Of a stretch of DNA of 14,743 bases, positions 1 to 6,836 are shown piece by piece. Made by a program: the position numbers and the translations under genes. This stretch comes from Proteobacteria bacterium UBA6921 (GTDB taxonomy: Bacteria > Pseudomonadota > Gammaproteobacteria > SG8-11): positions 1 to 14,743 of the forward strand of contig DKAR01000234.1 of assembly GCA_002450895.1 (NCBI GenBank), in the 5' to 3' direction. Positions within the stretch are counted from its first letter, which is position 1. Every line of letters starts with the position of its first letter. Below the pieces are notes generated by a model. It saw only the letters and a list, made by a program, of their open reading frames with translations. It ran no database searches and was not told the origin of the DNA.

Positions 1-628
1 CGATATGCCAGCCGGGCCGACCCTTGCCCCACGGAGACTCCCAACTCGGCTCGTTCGGCTTCGCCGCTTTCCACAGCACGAAGTCGAGCGGATCATCTTT
101 GACTTCATCGACCTCGACGCGCGCACCCGCTTTGAGTTCGTCGAGCTGCTTTCCGGAAAGCTGGCCATAGCCGGAGAATTTACTAACGTCGTAATAAACG
201 TCGCCGTTTTTGGCGGGATATGCGAATCCGCGTTTGATCAGCGCGTCGATCATCGCAATGATCTCGCTCATGAAACCAGTGGCTCGAGGCTCCTGGTCGG
301 GACGCAACACCCCAAGCGCATCCGCATCGCGGTTCATCTCATCGATATACCGTTGCGTCAACGCGGTGAACGGCTCGCTGTTGTCGTTCGCCCGCTTGAT
401 AATCTTGTCGTCGATGTCGGTAATGTTGCGTACGTACGTCACCTGCTTGTCGCCGAAGACTTTGCGCAAGTAACGAGCGACCACATCGAAAACCACCATG
501 ACGCGCGCGTGGCCGATATGACAGAAGTCGTAAACCGTCATGCCGCACACGTACAGCCGTACGTTGCCCGGGTCGATGGGATGGAACGGTTCTTTGCGCC
601 GTGTGAGGTTGTTATGAATGTGCAGCAT
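1..628 (-). CDS. cysS: Cysteinyl-tRNA synthetase, N-terminal 209 residues (cut by window edge)
   Basis: This is a class I aminoacyl-tRNA synthetase that charges tRNA-Cys with cysteine in the cytoplasm. The protein starts MLHIHNNLTRRKEPFHP. It carries the zinc-site segment VCGMTVYD, the ATP-binding HIGH motif as CHIGHARV, and the family segment YVRNITDIDDKI. The frame is open to the window edge and ends in KGRPGWHI, which in this family lies just before the second zinc cysteine. The distal zinc ligands, the KMSKS loop and the anticodon-binding domain are therefore outside the window. The family is usually about 460 residues, so a little under half is present. The start is the ATG at 626-628; I see no strong ribosome binding site. 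It lies 57 bases downstream of gltX on the same strand, which suggests co-transcription. A long open frame on the opposite strand is only its shadow. Confidence 0.95.
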   Translation of the reverse strand, partial: MLHIHNNLTRRKEPFHPIDPGNVRLYVCGMTVYDFCHIGHARVMVVFDVVARYLRKVFGDKQVTYVRNITDIDDKIIKRANDNSEPFTALTQRYIDEMNRDADALGVLRPDQEPRATGFMSEIIAMIDALIKRGFAYPAKNGDVYYDVSKFSGYGQLSGKQLDELKAGARVEVDEVKDDPLDFVLWKAAKPNEPSWESPWGKGRPGWHI

Positions 629-685
629 GTTGGGTAACTCGAAAGTAATTGTTGGCCATGGCCGCGTGTCGGCCGAAATTCAGCG

Positions 686-2098
686 TCAGCGATTCGTACA
701 GTGCAACAGCCGGGATCGCGCCTGATCGGGCGGCAGCAGTTCAAGGATACGCGCCATTTCCGGACCGTGTGCAACGCCAGTCAATGCCACGCGCAACGGA
801 TGAAACAGATGCTTTCCTTTCGCCCCCGTCGCGTTTTTTACCTGCTCGGCGAGCTGCTTAAAATCACGCGGATGCGCATCGTAGGCCGCGACGGCAGATT
901 CGAAGAAACTGCCCCCCGCGTGCGCTATCACAGTTTGTGCATCCTGATCCAATTGCAGGGTACCACCGAAGATGACCTGAGCCCAATGCAAGGCATCCGC
1001 CGGGAACGTCATGTTCGGTCGAACGGTTTCGATAAAGTCCAGTTTGCGCTCCGAAGGCACCAACGTTCGTGCCGTGTCTCCGATCCATTCCCAAAGCTCT
1101 TCAACGGTCGCGCGTGCGACAGCCTCACGCTGCCAGTGCAGCAATTGATTGGGATCGTGGCGCGCTGGCGCGCGACCGAGTCGCTTCACGTCAAACGCGG
1201 CTGCCAGCTCGCTGTACGGCATGAATGCGTTGCTTTCGTAAACATGCCCAAGGCGGGCAAGGTAGTTCGTTACGGCAAGCGGAAAATACCCCGACTCGCG
1301 CAGTTCACGCACGCTTTGCGAGCCGGTCCGTTTGGAAAGAGGTGCTCCGTCGGCGCCGACGATCATCGAGATGTGTCCGTACTCCGGCACACGCAAACCC
1401 AACGATTGCAAGATCAAAATCTGCCGCGGCGTATTGGTGAGATGATCTTCGCCACGCAACACCTGCGTGACGCCCATCAACGAGTCATCAATCGCGTTGC
1501 AGAAAAAGAAGGCCGGTGTGCCGTCGGCACGACGCACAATGAAGTCGCCGATATCGGCTGCCGCAAAAGATTGCTCGCCGCGGACGAGGTCACCAAATTT
1601 CACGACGCCACTATCGGGAACGCGAAAACGCAGTGTCGGTTTAATTCCCTGCTCGCATTTTACGTTTACCTGCTCGGGCGTCAGTCGGGCACAGGTTCCC
1701 GCGTAGCGCGGCGGCTTGCCGGCGGCCAACATCGCCTTCCGCGAAACGCTAAGCTGTTGCTCGCTGCAGAAACAGGGATAGGCAAGATTCTGCTGCTCCA
1801 GCGTCTGGTAGTACCGATCGTAAATCGCCGACCGCTGCGACTGATGATAGGGACCCGCATCACCGCCCGCGTTCGGGCCTTCTTTCCAGTGCATTCCAAG
1901 CCACTGCAAGTCCGCCATCAACGCCTGGGTGTATTCGTCGAGGCTGCGCGCAAGGTCGGTATCTTCGATGCGCAACAGAAACACGCCCTGGTCGCGCGCC
2001 GCAACCAGCGCGCTGAACAACGCCGTGCGTACGTTACCAAGGTGAATGAAGCCGGTCGGGCTGGGGGCAAATCGGGTCTTCGTGTTTGCGGTACTCAT
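686..2098 (-). CDS. gltX: Glutamyl-tRNA synthetase
   Basis: This class I synthetase attaches glutamate to tRNA-Glu. The 470-residue length is normal for the family. The nucleotide-binding HIGH motif is the HLGN at residues 19-22 (context APSPTGFIHLGN), followed by LLRIEDTD near 41-48. The KMSKS-type loop is LSKR at 254-257. A zinc-type segment has cysteines at 109, 111 and 136, but the fourth ligand seen in the E. coli enzyme is not obvious (CAR where CRH is expected). The text after the LSKR loop (LRESGYFPLAVTNYLARLGH) is the usual GluRS stem-contact region. The name is secure. Whether this is the only GluRS or one of two cannot be told from the window, because many proteobacteria have a second copy. 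It sits 38 bases downstream of the PAP2 gene and 57 upstream of cysS. The ribosome binding site is weak. Confidence 0.95.
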   Translation of the reverse strand: MSTANTKTRFAPSPTGFIHLGNVRTALFSALVAARDQGVFLLRIEDTDLARSLDEYTQALMADLQWLGMHWKEGPNAGGDAGPYHQSQRSAIYDRYYQTLEQQNLAYPCFCSEQQLSVSRKAMLAAGKPPRYAGTCARLTPEQVNVKCEQGIKPTLRFRVPDSGVVKFGDLVRGEQSFAAADIGDFIVRRADGTPAFFFCNAIDDSLMGVTQVLRGEDHLTNTPRQILILQSLGLRVPEYGHISMIVGADGAPLSKRTGSQSVRELRESGYFPLAVTNYLARLGHVYESNAFMPYSELAAAFDVKRLGRAPARHDPNQLLHWQREAVARATVEELWEWIGDTARTLVPSERKLDFIETVRPNMTFPADALHWAQVIFGGTLQLDQDAQTVIAHAGGSFFESAVAAYDAHPRDFKQLAEQVKNATGAKGKHLFHPLRVALTGVAHGPEMARILELLPPDQARSRLLHCTNR

Positions 2099-2136
2099 GG
2101 CCGCGGATGGTAACGAAATTCAACCGGGCGAACAAA

Positions 2137-2949
2137 TTACAGGTTGATCTTCATGCCGATTCCGGGCCAGGTGCCGAACAGAGCCGGTTCGACCCACCAT
2201 GCAACGCGTGCCGACCGGTGGCGCTGCGGAACCGTGTACCCGATCCAGCCACCCCACAGGCCGCCAATCAAAGTATCGCTCGGAAAGTGCTTACCGCCCT
2301 TGATTCGAAGATGCGCTTCGTAAAGCGTCGCGGAAGCGCCAATCGGCCACAGCCAATTTGGCCACGCTTCGCCAGGATACAAATCGGCAGACACCGTCGC
2401 GCTGAAGCTCATCGCCGCGGCGAGATGCGCGGTATGACCGGAAAAAAACGACCGGGTGCTGTCGACTGACCGGCGTGCGGAAGGCGGCGCGGCATCCCCG
2501 TAGGCATACGGACGGGATCGATCAACCCAATACTTGCTGACGGTAACGCCGCCACTGGTAATCAGCAGCGTCTCGGCATACATCGCAGCGACTGTTCCGG
2601 CTCTGCCTTCTCCGGCGCCCAACAATGCCAAGGGCGCGAGCAGACCGATCGTTTCGAGGACGTCACTTTGGTGTTGGGCATGGACATCCCAGTTGCCGGC
2701 AAATTTTCGCTCGAATGCCGGGATGTCAGATCGGTCCGGTGGATCCGAGTCCGCTGCGTTGGGACTGGATTTGCGTTGGTATCCCGCCCATGCAGTGCCG
2801 TACAAGGCAGCGGCGGTTCCGAAGTACCAGGACTCACGATTCCAATCCAGCGCGTACGGATCGCACGGGGCGTTGCGCACAAACGACGCGAACAACGCTA
2901 CGCCAGCGGCACAAACGTATACAGCGCGCATGTTCGACATGCGCGCCAT
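2137..2949 (-). CDS. PAP2-family phosphatase, probably periplasmic or membrane-linked
   Basis: This is a member of the PAP2/acid phosphatase superfamily, which removes phosphate from lipid phosphates or similar substrates, usually on the outer side of the inner membrane. All three signature motifs are present: K139-x6-R146-P147 (KYWVDRSRP), SGH at 170-172 (SFFSGHTAH), and R215-x5-H221-x3-D225 (RIKGGKHFPSD). The N-terminus has a hydrophobic run (VYVCAAGVALFASF) that may be a signal peptide or anchor. Further apolar stretches lie near 101-112 and 121-135. The last 25 residues alternate in a way that recalls an outer-membrane beta-strand ending, which is speculative. ATGs at 2949, 2940 and 2931 are all possible starts and none has a clear ribosome binding site. 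It begins 12 bases after the methyltransferase-like gene stops, so the two are probably co-transcribed. The substrate is unknown. Confidence 0.85.
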   Translation of the reverse strand: MARMSNMRAVYVCAAGVALFASFVRNAPCDPYALDWNRESWYFGTAAALYGTAWAGYQRKSSPNAADSDPPDRSDIPAFERKFAGNWDVHAQHQSDVLETIGLLAPLALLGAGEGRAGTVAAMYAETLLITSGGVTVSKYWVDRSRPYAYGDAAPPSARRSVDSTRSFFSGHTAHLAAAMSFSATVSADLYPGEAWPNWLWPIGASATLYEAHLRIKGGKHFPSDTLIGGLWGGWIGYTVPQRHRSARVAWWVEPALFGTWPGIGMKINL

Positions 2950-2961
2950 ACTAACAGGACG

Positions 2962-3711
2962 TTACGATCGGCGCTCGAACACCGTGCAGCTTGCACCGGC
3001 TGCACGCAATTGCTGCTCGTACTGGGGAAAATCGTACGACCAGCGGATCAACACTTCGCGCTCGTTCACGTCGTCGACATTTTCAACGATGACGATGGAC
3101 TTGTCGTTCAGACGATTCTGAAGCAACGGCAACGTCGGGTAGCGACCGCAGCGACTCTCCTTTGCCATTCTCCCGTCTGCGACGATGATGTCGAAGGCCT
3201 GCACCGGAATGTCATTCATCGTGTACCAGCGATACTTGGTATTCTCGATGGAATAGTCCGACAGTTCCGCTTCGACCACCGTCACCCACTTGTCAAGATG
3301 GTACTCACGCAACCATTTACGCAACTGCTGCGCATAGAATGGTTCGTGTTCGACCGTAGTAATATGCCCCTTGCCAATCTTCTGAAGCGCGCGCGCAAAC
3401 ACCAGCGTCGAGACACCTCCACCCAGCTCAAGCACCTGCTCTGGCTTGCGCATCTGAATTTCATTCACAACTTCGCGCAAGAACTCCGGAGACTCCGAAT
3501 GGTGACGCAACGCCGGTAACGCTTTTTCAAAACGCAGATCGCGATAGAGTGAAAACAACGACTCCAGACGATCGTAAAACCTGTCCATTTGGCGGGCGTC
3601 GCGCAGCACCCGCAGTTCCATGCGCATCTTGCGCAGATAAAATCCCATCGCGAAAATCCCCATCATGATTACGGCCAACATCAAGTGAATTGTTAAGAAC
3701 GAATTGCTCAT
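2962..3711 (-). CDS. Membrane-anchored class I SAM-dependent methyltransferase-like protein
   Basis: The 249-residue product begins with a single hydrophobic helix (about residues 7-26) followed by basic residues, which predicts an inner-membrane anchor with the catalytic part in the cytoplasm. Residues 93-101 (VLELGGGVS) look like the glycine-rich SAM-binding motif I, with an acidic TTVEHE near 118-123 as the expected motif II. IIVADGR at 175-181 and SIVIVENVDD at 205-214 fit later strands of the Rossmann fold. Methylation of a small molecule or a cell-surface component is possible but unproven, and the acceptor is unknown. The ATG at 3709-3711 has a good ribosome binding site (GAGAGGG, four bases upstream). 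Two palindromes lie just upstream. It is first in a run with the PAP2 phosphatase, gltX and cysS. Confidence 0.72.
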   Translation of the reverse strand: MSNSFLTIHLMLAVIMMGIFAMGFYLRKMRMELRVLRDARQMDRFYDRLESLFSLYRDLRFEKALPALRHHSESPEFLREVVNEIQMRKPEQVLELGGGVSTLVFARALQKIGKGHITTVEHEPFYAQQLRKWLREYHLDKWVTVVEAELSDYSIENTKYRWYTMNDIPVQAFDIIVADGRMAKESRCGRYPTLPLLQNRLNDKSIVIVENVDDVNEREVLIRWSYDFPQYEQQLRAAGASCTVFERRS

Positions 3712-3715
3712 TGTG

Positions 3716-3722
3716 CCCTCTC
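3716..3722 (-). promoter_or_regulatory. Ribosome binding site of the membrane-anchored methyltransferase gene
   Basis: The minus strand reads GAGAGGG, then CACA, then ATG. This is a good Shine-Dalgarno match at suitable spacing and supports the start at 3711. Confidence 0.6.
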
Positions 3723-3734
3723 GAGTAATGAGTT

Positions 3735-3747
3735 TGACGCGGCGTCA
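3735..3747. promoter_or_regulatory. Inverted repeat TGACGC-G-GCGTCA, possible operator
   Basis: There are perfect six-base arms around one central base, 24-36 bases upstream of the start of the membrane-anchored methyltransferase gene. It could be a repressor site or a small hairpin in the leader. No -10/-35 pair could be assigned, so the role is inferred from position only. Confidence 0.35.
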
Positions 3748-3756
3748 GGTTGTTCA

Positions 3757-3772
3757 TGATCAGTACTGATCA
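3757..3772. promoter_or_regulatory. Perfect 16-base palindrome TGATCAGTACTGATCA, possible operator
   Basis: The sequence equals its own reverse complement over 16 bases and holds two GATC sites. It lies about 46-61 bases upstream of the methyltransferase start, in the 135-base gap after the polyphosphate kinase gene. A homodimeric regulator site is the simplest reading. The rest of the gap (3773-3846) shows no clear terminator or gene. Confidence 0.45.
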
Positions 3773-3846
3773 GGCGCAAACCTAACAGAAGCAAGTAAGA
3801 ACCCGTTTGCTTAAACTGGCCTTACAGCGACATTCTCGAATTGGGA

Positions 3847-4632
3847 TCAGAAAGAAATGGTGCGCCGCGCGACTTTCAACTTCATTTTTGTCAGTGCGTC
3901 GACGATGACGCTGGAAACCGCCAGATTGCGGAACCATTTTTTGTTTGCCGGGATGACATGCCAGGGCGCCCATCGCGTATTGGTAGCCCCAATCGCCTGC
4001 TCGTAGGCGCGCGCGTAGGTATTCCACTGCGTTCGCGCTTTGACATCGTCGGGACTGAATTTCCACCGCTTCGCCGGATCGTCGACCCGAGCGCGAATTC
4101 GCTCCCACTGTTCCTTTGCACTGATGTTAAGAAAGAACTTTAAGATTGTCGTACCCTCTTCGACCAGCATGCGTTCAAATTCATTGATGTGCGCGTAACG
4201 CTTTAGCCATTGCGTTTTATTGATCAATCCCAACACGCGCGCGGCCACGACGTCTTCGTAATGGCTTCGGTTGAATATCACGATCTCCCCTTTTCCGGGC
4301 GTGTGCTGATGGATGCGCCACAGGTAGTCATGATCCAGCTCGCGTTCGGTGGGTTTTTTAAAACCGATCACGCGCACCCCTTGCGGATCCACGCCTTTGA
4401 ACACGTGCCGGATCGTTCCGTCCTTGCCACTGGTATCCATGCCCTGAAGAACAATCAGCACGCGGTGTTCGTGCCCCGCGTAGAGCAGGTTTTGCAGTTT
4501 CCCCAGCCGCTCCTGCAACTCCATCAGAGTTTCCGGTGCGTCGTCCTTGTCGACATCCCAACCATCCGTATCTCCCGGATCAAATTCGCTGAGCTTGAAC
4601 TTCTTCTTTGCCTTCGCGCGCCACTGATCCAT
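3847..4632 (-). CDS. ppk2: PPK2-family polyphosphate kinase (polyphosphate:nucleotide phosphotransferase)
   Basis: PPK2 enzymes move phosphate between inorganic polyphosphate and nucleotides in the cytoplasm. In the 261-residue reading, the Walker A motif GMDTSGKDGT is at about 64-73, the Walker B-like NRSHYEDV starts near 121, and the lid segment KRWKFS lies near 188. The general pattern (DYLWRIHQ, FERMLVEEGTTILKFFL, WHVIPANKKWFRN) resembles, from memory, the class III group that phosphorylates AMP and ADP; the class call is tentative. I chose the ATG at 4630-4632 because AGGAAA stands five bases upstream. An in-frame GTG at 4648-4650 would add six residues and overlap the pcm stop by four bases. 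It follows pcm directly, which suggests a stress or stationary-phase pair. Confidence 0.9.
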   Translation of the reverse strand: MDQWRAKAKKKFKLSEFDPGDTDGWDVDKDDAPETLMELQERLGKLQNLLYAGHEHRVLIVLQGMDTSGKDGTIRHVFKGVDPQGVRVIGFKKPTERELDHDYLWRIHQHTPGKGEIVIFNRSHYEDVVAARVLGLINKTQWLKRYAHINEFERMLVEEGTTILKFFLNISAKEQWERIRARVDDPAKRWKFSPDDVKARTQWNTYARAYEQAIGATNTRWAPWHVIPANKKWFRNLAVSSVIVDALTKMKLKVARRTISF

Positions 4633-4637
4633 ATCGC

Positions 4638-4643
4638 TTTCCT
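4638..4643 (-). promoter_or_regulatory. Ribosome binding site deciding the ppk2 start
   Basis: The minus strand reads AGGAAA, then GCGAT, then ATG. This favours the start at 4632 over the upstream GTG at 4650, whose own upstream sequence is only a weak match. Confidence 0.55.
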
Positions 4644-4646
4644 GAG

Positions 4647-5309
4647 TCACGTACTTCTAGTGTAGTTACCTGTTAACGGCACGAACGCAACCGGGAGGAT
4701 GCTGTGTGTCGCCGTTCTACCGTCGGAGAGTTTCTCTATTAATAGCAAATCCTGCGCTCCGTGCGGCCGCCCGACGGGTATTACCAGTCGCGCGCCGGGT
4801 TTGAGTTGGGAAACCAGCGGCTCGGGCACATGCGGCGCCGCGGCTGTCACGACGATTCCGTCGTAGGGAGCATGCGGCGGAAGACCCAAATATCCATCGC
4901 CGCAAATGACTGCAACATTGTTTATCCCGAGACCTGCCAGGCGTTCCCCTGACTCGGTCGCCAGTTCGGGAATAATCTCCACGCTGTAAACCTGTTTCAC
5001 CAGATGAGACAGGACTCCGGCCTGATAGCCCGATCCCGCGCCAACTTCCAAAATAACGTCATCGGGCTCGGGATCCAGCAATTCGGTCATCAGCGCAACT
5101 ATGTAAGGCTGTGAGATGGTCTGTCCGTGGCCAATGGGCAGAGGCCCGTTGTAAAACGACTCTGCTTTTAGGGGATCCGGAACAAAGGCTTCACGCGGCG
5201 TATCCGCGAGCGCTTTCCGCACACGCGCACTCAGCCCGGGCTTGCCATGGGCAAATCGTGTCTGCTCCATTTCAAGCTCCACCTCGCGCAACAGATCTTG
5301 CAGATTCAT
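4647..5309 (-). CDS. pcm: Protein-L-isoaspartate O-methyltransferase
   Basis: This repair enzyme methylates L-isoaspartyl residues in aged proteins so that they can return to normal aspartate. The 220-residue length is typical. The family segment PIGHGQTISQPYIVALM lies at about 58-74, and the SAM-binding motif LEVGAGSGYQAGVLSHL at about 87-103. EIIPELA at 111-117 is the acidic post-motif, followed by CGDGYLGLP near 136-144 and PGARLVIPVG at 171-180. The ATG at 5307-5309 has AGGAAA seven bases upstream. In many gammaproteobacteria pcm sits between surE and nlpD/rpoS. Here its downstream neighbour is a PPK2 kinase and its divergent neighbour is a small unknown gene, so that usual setting is absent. 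Confidence 0.92.
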   Translation of the reverse strand: MNLQDLLREVELEMEQTRFAHGKPGLSARVRKALADTPREAFVPDPLKAESFYNGPLPIGHGQTISQPYIVALMTELLDPEPDDVILEVGAGSGYQAGVLSHLVKQVYSVEIIPELATESGERLAGLGINNVAVICGDGYLGLPPHAPYDGIVVTAAAPHVPEPLVSQLKPGARLVIPVGRPHGAQDLLLIEKLSDGRTATHSILPVAFVPLTGNYTRST

Positions 5310-5316
5310 GCCAAGG

Positions 5317-5322
5317 TTTCCT
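5317..5322 (-). promoter_or_regulatory. Ribosome binding site of pcm
   Basis: AGGAAA on the minus strand lies seven bases before the pcm ATG. The same seven bases TAGGAAA occur again 13 bases further upstream (5330-5336), which may be chance. Confidence 0.55.
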
Positions 5323-5341
5323 AGGATGATTTCCTATCGAA

Positions 5342-5356
5342 TTGTGCGGCGCACAA
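5342..5356. promoter_or_regulatory. Inverted repeat TTGTGC-GGC-GCACAA between divergent genes, possible operator
   Basis: Perfect six-base arms around three bases lie in the 69-base divergent gap between pcm and the small four-cysteine protein gene. The position suits a site that controls one or both promoters. No promoter hexamers could be placed with confidence. Confidence 0.4.
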
Positions 5357-5378
5357 CCCTCTGGCGAGACTTTGAACG

Positions 5379-5795
5379 ATGATCGACAACCCCTGCCCTT
5401 TTCATCTGGCGCTGATTACCGCCGCAAACGGTTGCGTCAATGCCGTGGCCATCACCCGGCGGTCGGGGCCGGACATCGCCTGCGGATCGAGCGAAGCTCA
5501 ACAGCGCTGCAAGGATGTTTTCGATTACATCAAACATGTCACGCAACCGGAATTGGGGTTTCCCGATAATCTGCAGGATGCCCCGCACAGCACGAACGTC
5601 CGCCTGCAAAATGGCGGTCTCCTGGGGCTGCAAAACCTGATCGAACCGGGTGCGCAGTCGGCTGGTAATGTCGCCGCTCTGGTGGAACACCTGCACCAAA
5701 AATTTCGCACGACGGAGGGCATTCCCGCAGAACCGTTGATTGCCGTTGTACGCGACTTCAAGTCGTCGCGTCGCTCTTCCCGACGCCCGACGTAA
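5379..5795 (+). CDS. Small four-cysteine protein of unknown function
   Basis: This 138-residue protein is not one I can name. It has four cysteines, at residues 6 (NPCPFHLAL), 19 (NGCVNA), 35 (IACGSS) and 44 (QRCKDV), enough to hold a metal or an iron-sulfur cluster, though nothing proves this. A segment PHSTNVRLQNGGLLGLQNL lies near 69-87, and the protein ends in a short arginine-rich tail. Codons are mostly G or C in the third position in this frame, which is why I prefer it to the open frame on the other strand. There is no signal peptide and no membrane helix. The ribosome binding site is weak. It is divergent from pcm and ends 29 bases before the convergent exported-protein gene. Confidence 0.65.
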   Translation: MIDNPCPFHLALITAANGCVNAVAITRRSGPDIACGSSEAQQRCKDVFDYIKHVTQPELGFPDNLQDAPHSTNVRLQNGGLLGLQNLIEPGAQSAGNVAALVEHLHQKFRTTEGIPAEPLIAVVRDFKSSRRSSRRPT

Positions 5796-5824
5796 ACCGC
5801 CGCCTAGTCACTCGTCGAAAAAAT

Positions 5825-6748
5825 TCACTTCTTTTCGGTGCCAGTCCGCTGCAAGTCGGCTTGGTTTTTGATTTCACGCTTTTTGTTCGCGATATATTCG
5901 TCGCGAGGAATTTCATACAACGGCTCAAATTCCGCGGTTGCATCAAACCAGCGCTCAATGCGAGCCTCATCGCTCGCCCCGCCGCTGGCCAACGCGACCT
6001 CCGTCCGCAATGCCAGGAAGTAACGCATCGTATTGCGTTCAATGATTCCGCGCGCACCTTTGATTGGGGTGGTATCGCCGCTCGCGTCGGTGCTGGTTGA
6101 GAAACCGACTTTGTTTCGCCCCATCGTCATCAGGTAGGTTCCCAGCGCCAATTTGCTTTGCATGCTCGGGACGTAACTTGCATGAACCTGCACCAGCGTC
6201 TTCCCTTCCATGGACCACACCATGAAATCGAGCCGGTTGTCTTTGACGCCCAATAGTCCTTGCGCAACGAACAGACGGATCGACACGTGGCCCGCCTCCG
6301 CAGAGTCCACCGTGTAATCAAACGCGAGCGCGTTGTCCGGATCGGGATCTTCATAATCCTTGCGACCCATATACAACGTCACCTTTGTCGGCGCAGCATC
6401 ACCCGAATGCGTGCACGCTTTTACGAAGATGACGAGCGATACAAAACGACAGAACGCCGCCGGTGACACCAGTACTTCAGATACTCTCTTCGCGGGAGCA
6501 TCTATCACGCCCCAGACATCGGCACTGATCTGGCTCGCGGATTCAACGGATGAAATAGAATACGGACCTTGCAATGGATTCGAAGCAACACCCTCGACGA
6601 GTTCTTTGAAACGCGCATCCGGTGTTATGTCGGCGACCGTCGGACTGGGTCCCAGCAAAACCATAAGGGGCACAAGCCACGCGGTGATTCGCCTAGTCAC
6701 ACTTCGAAATTGCATGGTACGCATCCGGTTTAACCCAAACCTCAGCAT
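5825..6748 (-). CDS. Exported protein of unknown function, possible SRPBCC/START-like fold
   Basis: The product is up to 307 residues. The N-terminus has several arginines, then a hydrophobic run (AWLVPLMVLLG), then PTVA-DI, a fair signal peptidase I site, so the protein is probably periplasmic. The start could be the ATG at 6748, 6724 or 6715; the later two give a more usual signal peptide length, and no ribosome binding site decides. The mature part opens with VWGVIDAPAKRVSEVLVSP, a pattern seen at the start of SRPBCC/START-type lipid- or ligand-binding folds, and has alternating polar and apolar strands after it. This fold assignment is tentative. Two cysteines (FCRF and ACTHS) might pair. 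The C-terminal tail is rich in lysine and glutamate. It is divergent from the TPR-methyltransferase gene. Confidence 0.68.
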   Translation of the reverse strand: MLRFGLNRMRTMQFRSVTRRITAWLVPLMVLLGPSPTVADITPDARFKELVEGVASNPLQGPYSISSVESASQISADVWGVIDAPAKRVSEVLVSPAAFCRFVSLVIFVKACTHSGDAAPTKVTLYMGRKDYEDPDPDNALAFDYTVDSAEAGHVSIRLFVAQGLLGVKDNRLDFMVWSMEGKTLVQVHASYVPSMQSKLALGTYLMTMGRNKVGFSTSTDASGDTTPIKGARGIIERNTMRYFLALRTEVALASGGASDEARIERWFDATAEFEPLYEIPRDEYIANKKREIKNQADLQRTGTEKK

Positions 6749-6836
6749 TTCGCTTCGATGTTAGCATGTGTCCGGAACGGCATATCCACAGGGAATCAGG
6801 TGACGCCCTACCGTATCGCGTGGTAAATACCTCGGC

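Noticed and set aside
5..637. A 210-codon open frame on the plus strand at the left edge
   Set aside because: It lies opposite cysS, which has the HIGH motif and family text. No domain is recognisable in the plus-strand frame.
701..2113. A 470-codon open frame on the plus strand opposite gltX
   Set aside because: It mirrors gltX almost exactly, its protein is rich in arginine and histidine with no motif, and gltX is certain. It is a shadow of GC-rich coding sequence.
2668..3519. A 283-codon open frame on the plus strand
   Set aside because: It crosses two well-supported minus-strand genes (PAP2 and methyltransferase) and has no recognisable motif.
5334..5699. A 121-codon minus-strand frame opposite the four-cysteine protein
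   Set aside because: Third-position GC and protein make-up favour the plus-strand frame, although neither has a named family.
5753..5765. CGACTT-C-AAGTCG inverted repeat near the end of the four-cysteine protein gene
   Set aside because: It is inside coding sequence with no T-run, so chance is the simplest explanation.
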